Assembly (NCBI GenBank): GCA_019118685.1
Contig: DWYL01000019.1
Coordinates: forward strand, 1-39,598
Source: Candidatus Blautia merdipullorum
GTDB lineage: Bacteria > Bacillota > Clostridia > Lachnospirales > Lachnospiraceae
Direction: 5' to 3'
DNA: 39,598 nucleotides
In this document: piece after piece, positions 7,540-16,272 of the stretch
Position numbering within the stretch: the first letter of the stretch is position 1
Layout: each line of letters starts with the position of its first letter
The notes under the pieces: model-generated
What the model saw: the letters and a program-made list of their open reading frames with translations, nothing else
Databases searched by the model: none
What the model was told of the DNA's origin: nothing
Made by a program: the position numbers and the translations under genes

Positions 7540-8288
7540 GAATTTTCTCCTTTTCTCCTTGCATTATCCAATTCTGCTCTGTGCTCCTGTTCAGCCTTTT
7601 CTCTGGCTCTGCGGCACGTTTCTTCTTTTTCTCTCATATCCTGGAGTTCATAACTCATTTTCTGAAGTGCCGAACGAAGCTGCTCATTTTCCCTCTGGAG
7701 GATATGGATATCATCCAGCGTAGGATTCGGCAGATGCACCTGATCCATATCCACTCTGGGCACTTTCTTGTTCTCTCTTCTTACCACTCTTCCAGGAACT
7801 CCCACCACCGTGCAGTTTGGAGGGACTTCCTCCAGCACCACGCTGCCTGCGCCGATCTTGGAATTTTCCCCAATGGTAAAGGATCCCAGGATCTTTGCAC
7901 CTGCGCTGACCATAACATTATCTTTCAAAGTAGGATGACGTTTCCCGGTTTCTTTTCCCGTTCCTCCCAGAGTCACTCCCTGGTATAGGGTTACATTATC
8001 GCCGATAATAGCGGTCTCCCCTATGATCACTCCGGCTCCATGATCGATAAACAGCCCTTTTCCTATTTTTGCCCCGGGATGGATTTCAATACCTGTTTTT
8101 CTGGCTGCTCTCTGAGAAATCCATCTGGCCAGGAAATAATGGCCTTTTTCATACAGCTTATGCGCCCTCCTGTACTGGATCATCACCCGGAAACTAGGAT
8201 ATAGCAGTACCTCAAGAGGGGACTTTATGGCAGGATCCCTTTCCTGGATCACCTGAAACTCTTCTTTTATATGTCCGATAAAGCCCAT
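7536..8288 (-). CDS. cysE: Serine O-acetyltransferase with C-terminal coiled-coil extension
   Basis: 250 residues. The N-terminal helical part (MGFIGHIKEEFQVIQERDPA) and the left-handed beta-helix of hexapeptide repeats (GIEIHPGAKIGKGLFIDHGAGVIIGETAIIG, VGVPGRVVRR) identify the short CysE/EpsC form. The active-site His-Asp pair lies in GLFIDHGAGVVIG-like sequence and GVTLGGTGKETGKRHP binds CoA. It makes O-acetylserine from serine and acetyl-CoA, the first step of cysteine synthesis. After about residue 190 a 60-residue, highly charged, probably coiled-coil tail follows (LQRENEQLRSALQKMSYEL ... EKEETCRRAREKAEQEH). The usual C-terminal Ile that plugs the CysK active site is absent; the protein ends in ENS. 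Confidence 0.93.
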   Translation of the reverse strand: MGFIGHIKEEFQVIQERDPAIKSPLEVLLYPSFRVMIQYRRAHKLYEKGHYFLARWISQRAARKTGIEIHPGAKIGKGLFIDHGAGVIIGETAIIGDNVTLYQGVTLGGTGKETGKRHPTLKDNVMVSAGAKILGSFTIGENSKIGAGSVVLEEVPPNCTVVGVPGRVVRRENKKVPRVDMDQVHLPNPTLDDIHILQRENEQLRSALQKMSYELQDMREKEETCRRAREKAEQEHRAELDNARRKGENS

Positions 8289-8349
8289 TTACTCACCTCA
8301 ATCCTGACAATTATTTTGTATCAAAGCTTCATCTGAATTTTCTTATCAC

Positions 8350-8381
8350 AAAAAAATCTCTATATCCCAAAGGACATAGAG
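8350..8381 (-). terminator. Terminator of the cysE T-box leader
   Basis: On the minus strand CTCTATGTCC and GGATATAGAG form a 10-bp stem (one G-U pair) with a TTTG loop, followed by seven U. It lies directly after the T-box sequence, with which its 5' side competes. Confidence 0.85.
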
Positions 8382-8605
8382 ACGGATATTTCCGCGGTTC
8401 CACTCTATTTGAAGACAAAGGTCTTCCGCTTATCACCCTGTAACGCTGGTCTGCGTGTCCGGCTGTGTCTTTGCTGAAGCAGTCACCGGACCGGCTCCCG
8501 AATGCACTTTCCCGGGTTTTTCTATAAAAGGGCTTTCAGCCGGCGGCCCTTTCTCTCTGGATAAATCTGTCCGGTACTCTTTTCGTTCCAAGCCTTTCCA
8601 TATCT
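8350..8605 (-). promoter_or_regulatory. T-box riboswitch leader, cysteine specifier (UGC)
   Basis: The leader holds the hallmark T-box AGAGTGGAACCGCGG (8392-8406, minus strand), whose TGGA pairs with the uncharged NCCA end of the tRNA. Further upstream are the Stem I elements: AGAGAG, an apical GGCTGAAAGCC, and GGGAAAGTGCATTCGGG, which offers the specifier triplet TGC (8504-8506) followed by A. TGC is a cysteine codon and the regulated genes are cysE and cysS, so uncharged tRNA-Cys should stabilise the antiterminator. The family is well established; the exact specifier is inferred. Confidence 0.9.
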
Positions 8606-8611
8606 TCTATT

Positions 8612-8640
8612 AGTTTATTCATAAAACAGGGTTTTGTCAA
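8612..8640 (-). promoter_or_regulatory. Promoter of the T-box cysE-cysS-mrnC-rlmB-sigH operon
   Basis: On the minus strand a perfect TTGACA (8635-8640), 17-base spacer and TAAACT (8612-8617) precede the T-box leader. Confidence 0.65.
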
Positions 8641-8643
8641 CAT

Positions 8644-8673
8644 AAAAAGGAAGTCTTTCCAAAAAAGACTTCC
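8644..8673 (-). terminator. Terminator downstream of gdhA
   Basis: Perfect 9-bp stem GGAAGTCTT/AAGACTTCC with U-run TTTTT on the minus strand, 40 bases after the gdhA stop and immediately upstream of the cysE promoter. Confidence 0.8.
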
Positions 8674-8712
8674 CTTTTATATTTTATCATTAAATGCGAA
8701 GGTCTGAAAATA

Positions 8713-10065
<1,353 letters not shown>

Positions 10066-10088
10066 TCACATTTTTTACTCTGTGTTGT

Positions 10089-10117
10089 ATTATAAAGCCT
10101 TTATAGATATTTTGCAA
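10089..10117 (-). promoter_or_regulatory. gdhA promoter
   Basis: On the minus strand TTGCAA (10112-10117), 17 bases, then a perfect TATAAT (10089-10094), about 40 bases before the gdhA ATG. The rest of the 215-base gap to ispF is AT-rich and holds nothing else I recognise. Confidence 0.7.
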
Positions 10118-10262
10118 GATTATTTTTCTATTCCTGCATATTTTTTAATCATATCTGCTATTCCTGATTATTATAATGTTTTTTTGAAACCTTTTTGTTT
10201 TTCGGTTTCATTTCCTTTATCCCTGTAAATCAGAGCTGTCAAAAAGTGTCTTAAAATGCTTT

Positions 10263-10811
10263 TTAATCTTCCGCTGTCTGCTGCCTGCAGCAGCCCTGGC
10301 AGGAAGAAGCGCTCCTGTCATCTCCCATCAGATCCCGGACACTGGTAAGGGCGCACACCGCATGGGCGGAGATCCCCTCCATACTGCCGGTAAATCCCAG
10401 TCCTTCCTCTGTAGTGGCCTTAATATTCACCTGATTTTCCTCCAGGTGAAGAGCCTGGGCCACATTTTGGATCATCGTGTCTATATAGGGGAGCAGTTTC
10501 GGCTTCTGAGCAATGATAGTTGCGTCAATGTTATTAATTACATACATATTTTCTTCCAGAAGTTTTCCCACATGCTGAAGAAGAAGGATACTGGAAATAC
10601 CCTTATACTTTGGATCTGTATCCGGAAAATGTCTTCCGATATCCCGAAGAGCCGCTGCTCCCAGCAGGGCATCCATAATAGCATGGACTACCACATCTGC
10701 ATCAGAGTGCCCCAGCAGTCCCTTATCCCAGGGGATATTCACTCCCCCCAGGATCAGGTCTCTTCCCTCTGTCAGTTTATGGACGTCATATCCCATTCCA
10801 ACCCGTATCAT
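10263..10811 (-). CDS. ispF: 2-C-methyl-D-erythritol 2,4-cyclodiphosphate synthase with Cys-rich C-terminal tail
   Basis: MEP-pathway enzyme that cyclises CDP-ME-2-phosphate to MEcPP. Zinc-binding Asp and His are in MGYDVHKL (residues 8-11), the partner motif is [22 protein letters not shown], and [18 protein letters not shown] is the flexible substrate loop. The C-terminal [11 protein letters not shown] and [10 protein letters not shown] are intact. The catalytic core ends near residue 158, the family's usual length; a 24-residue extension with SSCQGCC follows. The ATG is 10 bases after the copA stop and its ribosome binding site (AGGAGA) overlaps that stop, so ispF is in the csoR-copA transcript, an unusual place for an essential isoprenoid gene. 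Confidence 0.93.
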   Translation of the reverse strand: MIRVGMGYDVHKLTEGRDLILGGVNIPWDKGLLGHSDADVVVHAIMDALLGAAALRDIGRHFPDTDPKYKGISSILLLQHVGKLLEENMYVINNIDATIIAQKPKLLPYIDTMIQNVAQALHLEENQVNIKATTEEGLGFTGSMEGISAHAVCALTSVRDLMGDDRSASSCQGCCRQQTAED

Positions 10812-10821
10812 AGTCTGTCTC

Positions 10822-11025
10822 CTACTCTACAGATACGACTTCGTATCCGGCATCCACCACAGCTTTTGTCAGGTCTTCTTTGCTTACAGAATCCGGAGCC
10901 TCAACATAGGCTTCCTTTTTTTCCAGATTTACTTCCGCCTTTACACCTTCAATACCATTTAAGGCTTTTGTCACTGCTGCCTGGCAGTGAGGGCACATCA
11001 TACCTTCGATCTTCATTGTATACAT
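10822..11025 (-). CDS. Possible internal CopZ-like copper chaperone (alternative start within copA)
   Basis: Inside copA, in frame, the sequence AAGGAGGAAATGAATATG places a perfect Shine-Dalgarno (11034-11040) eight bases ahead of an ATG at 11025. Translation from there gives exactly 67 residues, a complete HMA domain with MxCxxC ([11 protein letters not shown]) and the size of free CopZ chaperones. This suggests that copZ was once a separate gene fused to copA by loss of the copA stop, and that the free chaperone may still be made by internal initiation. The sequence elements are seen; expression is inferred. The short ORF is a second product of copA, not an independent locus. Confidence 0.5.
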   Translation of the reverse strand: MYTMKIEGMMCPHCQAAVTKALNGIEGVKAEVNLEKKEAYVEAPDSVSKEDLTKAVVDAGYEVVSVE

Positions 11026-13401
11026 ATTCATTTCCTCCTTATTATCAGCCGCTTTTGCGGCAGTATTTACTGTCTGTTCTGTATTTACTTCTGCAGACCG
11101 GATATTTTCTTCCTGCTGAGGCTTTTTCAATACGTGGAAAAATCTCAGTCTGAGGGCGTTGGATACTACGAAAAGGCTGCTGAGGCTCATAGCCGCTGCC
11201 CCGAACATAGGACTCAGTTTCAGCCCGAAAGCTGTATAGAAGACTCCGGCTGCCAGAGGGATCCCGCAGACATTGTAGAAAAATGCCCAGAATAGATTCT
11301 CCTTGATATTCCGGATCACCGCCTTGCTCAGCCCGACAGCGGTCACCACATCCAGGAGATCATTCTTCATCAGAACGATATCTGCGCTTTCAATTGCCAC
11401 ATCTGTGCCTGCCCCAATGGCGATACCTACATCTGCTCTGGCCAGAGCCGGGGCGTCGTTGATCCCGTCTCCCACCATAGCCACTTTCCGGCCGCTTTCC
11501 TGTAGCTTCGCCACTTCTCTTTCCTTATCCTGGGGAAGGACCTCGGCAATGACAGTATCAATATCCAGCTGCCGCTGAATTGCTTTTGCAGTCCGTTCAT
11601 TATCTCCTGTAAGCATGATAACCTGAATCCCCATTTTTTTCAACTCTCGGATAGCCTGTGCGCTGGTAGGTTTCACCACGTCTGCCGCTCCGATCACGCC
11701 CAGAAGCTCCTTTTCAGCAGCGAAAAGCAAGGGGGTTTTCCCCTCTCCTGTCAGGGTTTCCAGATAATCTTCTATGCCGGCGCAGCTGATATTCTTTTCC
11801 TTCATCAGTCTGAGATTTCCTGCATAATATTTCTTTCCCTCAATGACCGCTTCTATACCCATACCGGCCACTGCGGAAAATTCTGAAGCTTCCGGAAGAG
11901 AGATATCTTCTTCTGCTGCTTTTGCAAGAACTGCCTCTGCTAAAGGATGTTCACTTTTCTTCTCCATAGCAGCGGCGATCTTCAGCAATTCTGTACTGTC
12001 TGTCTTCACTCCATAGATATCTGTGACCACCGGTTTTCCCTGAGTAATGGTCCCTGTCTTATCCAGCACTACACTCTGGATATTGTGAGTAACTTCCAAA
12101 GCCTCTCCTGACTTGATCAGGATACCATTTTCCGCGCCTTTTCCTGTTCCTACCATAATAGCCACCGGAGTTGCCAGTCCCAGAGCGCAGGGGCAGGAAA
12201 TAACCAGAACAGAGATGGCACAGGACAGGGCAAATTCAAAATCCGCACCTGACAGGATCCATACTACAGCAGTGATCAATGCAATGGTCATTACAATGGG
12301 TACGAAAACTCCTGCGATCTTATCTGCGATCTTTGCAATAGGCGCCTTGCTGGCGCTGGCGTCCTCCACCAGATGTATGATCTGGGAAAAAGTAGTGTCA
12401 TCTCCCACCTTGGAAGCTTTCATGCGGAAGAAACCGGTCTTATTCATAGTAGCAGCGATCACCTGGTCCCCCGGCATTTTCTGGACGGGAATGCTCTCTC
12501 CTGTAATAGCCGCCTCGTCGATGCTGGTAGTTCCCTCCAGCACCACGCCGTCGGCAGGAACACTGCTTCCCGGCTTTACCTGGAGGATATCGCCAATCTG
12601 GATCTCTTCCGCAGGGATCTCCACCACACCTCCGTCACGCTCTACAAAAGCTGTCTTTGGCGCCAGATCCATCAATTTATTGATGGCTTCGCTGGTCTTT
12701 CCCTTGGACCGGGCCTCCAGATATTTTCCGATGTTGATCAGAGCCAGGATCATCACCGCCGATTCAAAATACAGATCATGAAGATACCGGTTTACCAGTT
12801 CCAGATCCTGTACCCCCAGTCCATGCCCCATACGGTAAATGGCGAAAATGCCATATACCAGGGAAGCTGTGGAACCTACAGCGATCAGGGTATCCATATT
12901 GGGCGCTCCATGGAATAAGGTGCTGAAACCTTTTGTATAGTAAGCCCTGTTAATATAGATCACCGGGATACACAGCAGAAACTGGGTCATGGCAAATCCC
13001 ACTGCATTTACTGTACCGTGGAGAAATCCGGGAAGAGGCAGTCCGATCATATGCCCCATGGAGACATACATCAGAGGGATCAGAAAAATAAAAGACCAGA
13101 TGGTCCGTTTCTTCATATATTCCAAGTGTTCCTTTACCGGATCAGTTCCTTCTTTCCGGGTTTTTTGCTTCCCGGAGAAAGTTTCTTTTTTTCCCTGGAC
13201 GCTTGCCCCGTATCCCGCATGGACCACCGCATCTATGATCCCCTGTTCCTGGATCACTGCATCGTTAAATTCTACCTGCATGCTGTTGGTCAGAAGATTC
13301 ACGCTGACCTCCTTCACCCCTTCCAGCTTACTGACACATTTTTCCACTCTGGAGGAGCAGGCAGAACAGGTCATTCCTGTCACGTCAAACTTTTCCTTCA
13401 T
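10822..13401 (-). CDS. copA: Copper-exporting P1B-type ATPase with N- and C-terminal metal-binding domains
   Basis: 859 residues. An N-terminal heavy-metal-associated domain ([14 protein letters not shown], residues 9-22) is followed by the eight-helix P1B core: ITGES actuator loop, the CPC transport motif in [13 protein letters not shown], phosphorylation site [17 protein letters not shown] nucleotide-binding motif and [16 protein letters not shown] with the downstream membrane motifs fits Cu(I) export. After a polar linker a second HMA domain ([11 protein letters not shown]) forms the last 67 residues. This C-terminal placement is unusual, and the domain has its own ribosome binding site inside the gene (see separate feature). 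It is 12 bases after csoR, whose product should repress the operon. Confidence 0.94.
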   Translation of the reverse strand: MKEKFDVTGMTCSACSSRVEKCVSKLEGVKEVSVNLLTNSMQVEFNDAVIQEQGIIDAVVHAGYGASVQGKKETFSGKQKTRKEGTDPVKEHLEYMKKRTIWSFIFLIPLMYVSMGHMIGLPLPGFLHGTVNAVGFAMTQFLLCIPVIYINRAYYTKGFSTLFHGAPNMDTLIAVGSTASLVYGIFAIYRMGHGLGVQDLELVNRYLHDLYFESAVMILALINIGKYLEARSKGKTSEAINKLMDLAPKTAFVERDGGVVEIPAEEIQIGDILQVKPGSSVPADGVVLEGTTSIDEAAITGESIPVQKMPGDQVIAATMNKTGFFRMKASKVGDDTTFSQIIHLVEDASASKAPIAKIADKIAGVFVPIVMTIALITAVVWILSGADFEFALSCAISVLVISCPCALGLATPVAIMVGTGKGAENGILIKSGEALEVTHNIQSVVLDKTGTITQGKPVVTDIYGVKTDSTELLKIAAAMEKKSEHPLAEAVLAKAAEEDISLPEASEFSAVAGMGIEAVIEGKKYYAGNLRLMKEKNISCAGIEDYLETLTGEGKTPLLFAAEKELLGVIGAADVVKPTSAQAIRELKKMGIQVIMLTGDNERTAKAIQRQLDIDTVIAEVLPQDKEREVAKLQESGRKVAMVGDGINDAPALARADVGIAIGAGTDVAIESADIVLMKNDLLDVVTAVGLSKAVIRNIKENLFWAFFYNVCGIPLAAGVFYTAFGLKLSPMFGAAAMSLSSLFVVSNALRLRFFHVLKKPQQEENIRSAEVNTEQTVNTAAKAADNKEEMNMYTMKIEGMMCPHCQAAVTKALNGIEGVKAEVNLEKKEAYVEAPDSVSKEDLTKAVVDAGYEVVSVE

Positions 13402-13413
13402 AGCATTGCCCTC

Positions 13414-13674
13414 CTATAATATCTTTCCAAGCATGGCTACCAGCTCGTCTACTTTTTCCTCCCGCTCCTCATCTGTCTTAGCCCCTGTTACACAGCTTTT
13501 CAGATGAGCCGTAAGGATTTCCTTATTGGCCTTGTTTAAAATGGCTTCTGTGGCCATCAGCTGCTGGGAAATATCCATACAGTACCGGTCCTCCTCCACC
13601 ATTTTCAAAATGCCGTCTATCTGTCCTCTGGCTGTCTTCAGCAGCCGGTTAATCTTAGTTTTATCTGCTTTCAT
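13414..13674 (-). CDS. csoR: Copper-sensing transcriptional repressor CsoR
   Basis: 86-residue all-helical protein of the CsoR/RcnR (DUF156) family. The N-terminal helix INRLLKTARGQIDGILKMVEEDRYC is typical, and the Cu(I) ligand set Cys-His-Cys is present: Cys of YCMDISQQ, and His and Cys of TAHLKSCV. It binds its operator as apo-tetramer and releases on Cu(I) binding. It is the first gene of csoR-copA-ispF and a CsoR-type operator lies in its leader, so it should autoregulate. The ATG at 13674 is preceded by a weak GGGAGATGTTGGG. Confidence 0.92.
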   Translation of the reverse strand: MKADKTKINRLLKTARGQIDGILKMVEEDRYCMDISQQLMATEAILNKANKEILTAHLKSCVTGAKTDEEREEKVDELVAMLGKIL

Positions 13675-13687
13675 CCCAACATCTCCC

Positions 13688-13705
13688 TACACCCCAGGGG
13701 GGTAT
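13688..13705 (-). promoter_or_regulatory. CsoR operator
   Basis: On the minus strand ATACCCCCCTGGGGTGTA, an inverted repeat of the TACCCC...GGGGTA type bound by CsoR. It lies between the promoter and the csoR start, about +10 to +27 of the predicted transcript. Confidence 0.7.
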
Positions 13706-13721
13706 TATTCTTGACGAAATT

Positions 13722-13750
13722 AGTATAGCATACAAAAAAGAGAAAAGCAA
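13722..13750 (-). promoter_or_regulatory. csoR-copA promoter
   Basis: On the minus strand TTGCTT (13745-13750), 17 bases, TATACT (13722-13727). The -35 and spacer lie inside the terminator hairpin of the upstream ZIP gene. Confidence 0.55.
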
Positions 13751-13768
13751 GCGCTTTTCCCTCTTTTT
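13734..13768 (-). terminator. Terminator of the ZIP transporter gene
   Basis: AAAAGAG and GAAAAGC pair with GCTTTTC and CTCTTTT around an AAGC-type loop, with a CC bulge, giving an interrupted stem that ends in a U-run on either strand. It follows the ZIP stop by about 30 bases. Confidence 0.55.
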
Positions 13769-13797
13769 AAATAGTGGCATTTACCAGGTTATGAAAT

Positions 13798-14577
13798 TTA
13801 TCCCAGAGCAACATCCAGGATCATCATCAGCACAAATCCTGCGGCAAATCCGATAGTCCCTATATTGCTGTGTTCCCCTTCGCTGGTCTCCGGGATCAGT
13901 TCTTCCACCACCACATAGATCATGGCCCCTGCGGCAAAGGCCAGAAGATAAGGAAGAAGGGGCTCTATAAAACTAAATAAAAGTATGGTAAGCAAAGCTC
14001 CCAGGGGCTCTACCGCTCCGGAAAGCGCCCCGTAGAGAAAGGCCCTTCCTTTTCCCACCCTCTGTTCACTTTTCAGGGGCAGAGAAATAATGGCTCCTTC
14101 CGGGAAATTCTGTATGGCGATTCCCACAGACAAAGCCATGGCTCCTGCCAGGGTAATCTGGGCGCTGTCCGCCATCATTCCCGCAAACACCACTCCCACT
14201 GCCATTCCCTCAGGGAAGTTATGAAGGGTCACCGCCAGCACCAGCATGGTGGTCTTTTTCAGGTTGCTCTTTCGTCCTTCCGGTTTCGTCTCGCCCAGAT
14301 GTAAATGGGGCACCAGACGGTCCATAGCCAGAAGAAAAAAAATCCCCAAAAGAAAACCTGCCGCCGCCGGAACGAAGGCAAATTTTCCCATAGAGCCTGA
14401 CATATCCATAGCCGGGATCAGCAGAGACCACACAGAGGCCGCTACCATCACCCCGGAAGCAAATCCCAGAAGACCTTTCTGGACAAGAGGCTTCAGTTCA
14501 TTCTTCATAAAGAATACACTGGCAGAGCCCAGGCAGGTCCCAAGAAAAGGAATCATAATTCCGATAAAAAGTTCCAT
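13798..14577 (-). CDS. ZIP family metal transporter (GufA/ZupT-like)
   Basis: About 259 residues, mostly membrane-embedded with roughly eight helices. The two family metal-binding motifs are present: HNFPEGMAVGVVFAG in helix 4 and QNFPEGAIISLPL in helix 5. A short His-containing cytoplasmic loop (VPHLHLGETKPEG) links helices 3 and 4. ZIP proteins bring zinc and other divalent metals into the cytoplasm. The ORF track extends to 14634, but the extra residues (MAMQACPLGS...) come from the dispersed repeat and have no ribosome binding site; the ATG at 14577 follows AAAGGAG by six bases. It sits upstream of the copper operon but ends in its own terminator. Confidence 0.88.
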   Translation of the reverse strand: MELFIGIMIPFLGTCLGSASVFFMKNELKPLVQKGLLGFASGVMVAASVWSLLIPAMDMSGSMGKFAFVPAAAGFLLGIFFLLAMDRLVPHLHLGETKPEGRKSNLKKTTMLVLAVTLHNFPEGMAVGVVFAGMMADSAQITLAGAMALSVGIAIQNFPEGAIISLPLKSEQRVGKGRAFLYGALSGAVEPLGALLTILLFSFIEPLLPYLLAFAAGAMIYVVVEELIPETSEGEHSNIGTIGFAAGFVLMMILDVALG

Positions 14578-14593
14578 ATTCGTCTCCTTTATT

Positions 14594-14662
14594 CCTGCGA
14601 GCAACGAGCCAAGCGGGCATGCTTGCATGGCCATTTGGCGACTGCCGCAAGGGTCTTTGACT
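14594..14662. repeat. Dispersed Lachnospiraceae-type repeat (copy 2)
   Basis: About 69 bases in the 5' leader of the ZIP gene, with a palindromic segment GGGCATGCTTGCATGGCC and the 23-base core shared with 472-494. Read on the plus strand it encodes QAGMLAWPFGDCRKGL; on the minus strand VKDPCGSRQMAMQACPLGS. From memory both peptides recur as spurious small ORFs in many Lachnospiraceae assemblies, which suggests a high-copy intergenic element. Mechanism of spread is unknown to me. Confidence 0.6.
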
Positions 14663-14817
14663 GTCTTTTCTGTTTCCTTAGCTTACACCATGATATCATA
14701 CTCTGGAACAAAACGCATGAACTTTTTGCTTTATGATTAGGATATGCAGATTTATAGGATTTGACTCAAAAAAGCTTTGTAACTTATGTTCAAATCTCTG
14801 TTCCTCATGCAAAAACA

Positions 14818-14846
14818 TTCCTTCCATGAAGGAAACGTGCTACAAT
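14818..14846 (+). promoter_or_regulatory. Candidate promoter/operator of the DUF1648 gene
   Basis: An inverted repeat TTCCTT-5-AAGGAA (14818-14834) directly precedes a good -10 box TACAAT (14841-14846), about 38 bases before the ATG. The matching -35 is poor, so an activator or repressor may act at the inverted repeat. An alternative start signal, TTGACT at 14761, has a weak partner. Confidence 0.35.
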
Positions 14847-14883
14847 TTCCTTATAAGAAAGAAATTATTCAGGAGGCGGGCTT

Positions 14884-15399
14884 ATGGCAGAAAAAGAATT
14901 TTATGAAAATCCCAGGATCCCCAGATATCCTAATACCGGCTTCCAGAAGGCTCTGAATCTTTTTTCTATTCTTGCGCTGGTCTTGGCTTTCCTCTATCCT
15001 TTACTGAAATGGAATCAGATTCCGGATACCATCATTACCCACTGGGGATTCAGCGGCCAGCCAGACGGCTGGGGGCCAAAAGGTACGATCTGGATCATAC
15101 CGATAGTCAGTCTGGTCCTCTATCTGCCTCTGACTATACTGGAAAGATTTCCCTCTGTCTGGAACGTGCCTGTCAAAACTACCCAGAAAAATCAAAAGTG
15201 GGTCTACCAAAACGTAAAAACAATGCTGATCCTTATGAAATTTCTCATGACAGCAGAATTTGCCGTCATTACATGCCACAGTGTCCAGGAAAAAAATCTG
15301 AGTACTCTGCATACAGTCCTGTTTCTGGTCTTCCTTTTCGGTTCCATGATCTTTTTCATTATAAGGAGTGTCCGAAAACCCCCGGAAAATTACCGTTAA
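14884..15399 (+). CDS. DUF1648 domain-containing membrane protein
   Basis: 171 residues with four predicted membrane helices (about residues 23-41, 63-83, 113-132 and 138-158). After the first helix comes the DUF1648 signature LKWNQIPDTIITHWGFSGQPDGWGPKG. The domain is found in SdpI-type immunity proteins and in many uncharacterised membrane proteins; here only the DUF1648 half is present, so SdpI-like immunity cannot be claimed. The ATG follows AGGAGGCGGGCTT. It is a single plus-strand gene between minus-strand operons, closed by a strong terminator. Confidence 0.75.
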   Translation: MAEKEFYENPRIPRYPNTGFQKALNLFSILALVLAFLYPLLKWNQIPDTIITHWGFSGQPDGWGPKGTIWIIPIVSLVLYLPLTILERFPSVWNVPVKTTQKNQKWVYQNVKTMLILMKFLMTAEFAVITCHSVQEKNLSTLHTVLFLVFLFGSMIFFIIRSVRKPPENYR

Positions 15400-15423
15400 G
15401 AAACCCGTCTGTTCTTTTTACAC

Positions 15424-15469
15424 AAAAGTACGGTTAAAATTGGATTTTTAATATTTTAACCGTACTTTT
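15424..15469 (+). terminator. Terminator of the DUF1648 gene
   Basis: A 17-bp perfect stem (AAAAGTACGGTTAAAAT and its complement) ending in TTTT on the plus strand; A-rich on the 5' side, so it could act in both directions. Confidence 0.75.
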
Positions 15470-15504
15470 CCTTTCCAACTGGATCTAAGGTCTCCCTCTG
15501 TATA

Positions 15505-15558
15505 AAAAACACCTGGAAAATATCTGATCTGTCAAAAAACTCAGACATATTCCAGGTG
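15505..15558 (-). terminator. Terminator of araD
   Basis: CACCTGGAATATGTCTGA pairs with TCAGATATTTTCCAGGTG (16 of 18 pairs are Watson-Crick), followed by TTTTTT on the minus strand, about 20 bases after the araD stop. Confidence 0.8.
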
Positions 15559-15580
15559 CGCAGTTCTATTTTCTTATTTT

Positions 15581-16270
15581 TTATTTCTGTCCGTAATAAG
15601 CATTGGCCCCGTGTTTTCTGTAGTAATGTTTATCCTGAAGCTCCTGGGGCGCCGGCTGTACTCTCGGGTTGATCATCTCGCATCTTGCAGCCATCTTAGC
15701 CACTTCTTCCAGCACCACTGCATTGTGGACTGCCTCATGGCCGTCTTTTCCCCACGTAAAAGGACCGTGATTCTTACAGAGTACTGCTGGAACTGCCTCA
15801 TAGTCCTTGTCCTTGAAATAATCTGCAATCAGAACACCGGTATTCTTCTCATAGGCAGTATCAATCTCTTCCTTTGTGAGACATCTCACACAGGGAATTT
15901 CTCCGTACATATAGTCTGCATGGGTAGTTCCGTAGCAGGGAATGCCTCTTCCTGCCTGAGCCCAGCTTGTGGCCCATGGAGAGTGGGTGTGTACAACACC
16001 GCCGATTTTTGGAAAAGCCTTATACAGTTCAATATGGGTAGGAGTGTCAGAAGACGGGTTGTATCTGCCCTCGATTTTGTTGCCCTCCAGATCCATGATC
16101 ACCATATCTTCAGGAGTCAGCTTGTCATAATCCACTCCGCTGGGCTTAATGGCGAAATAGCCTGTCTCCCTGTCGATCTGGCTTACATTGCCCCAGGTAA
16201 AGGTTACCAGGTTGTACTTTGGCAAAAGCATATTTGCCTCATAGACTGCTTTTTTTAATTCTTCTAACAT
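15581..16270 (-). CDS. araD: L-ribulose-5-phosphate 4-epimerase
   Basis: 229 residues of the class II aldolase/epimerase family. Phosphate-binding residues lie in [10 protein letters not shown] and [12 protein letters not shown]; zinc ligands are the two His of [10 protein letters not shown] and the His near the C-terminus ([12 protein letters not shown] context); the catalytic Asp-Tyr region is [13 protein letters not shown]. The length and the [17 protein letters not shown] block are those of AraD and the related ascorbate epimerases SgbE and UlaF. It converts L-ribulose-5-phosphate to D-xylulose-5-phosphate. The gene is two bases after the araR-like regulator, with AGGAGG inside the regulator's end. 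araA and araB are not in this window. Confidence 0.92.
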   Translation of the reverse strand: MLEELKKAVYEANMLLPKYNLVTFTWGNVSQIDRETGYFAIKPSGVDYDKLTPEDMVIMDLEGNKIEGRYNPSSDTPTHIELYKAFPKIGGVVHTHSPWATSWAQAGRGIPCYGTTHADYMYGEIPCVRCLTKEEIDTAYEKNTGVLIADYFKDKDYEAVPAVLCKNHGPFTWGKDGHEAVHNAVVLEEVAKMAARCEMINPRVQPAPQELQDKHYYRKHGANAYYGQK

Positions 16271-16272
16271 TT

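Noticed and set aside
14578-14634. N-terminal extension of the ZIP transporter in the ORF track
   Set aside because: The extra residues come from the dispersed repeat and lack a ribosome binding site, whereas ATG 14577 has AAAGGAG at good spacing.
14884-15399. DUF1648 protein as an SdpI-type bacteriocin immunity protein
   Set aside because: Only the DUF1648 part is present, the SdpI domain is missing, and no toxin or SdpR-like regulator is adjacent.
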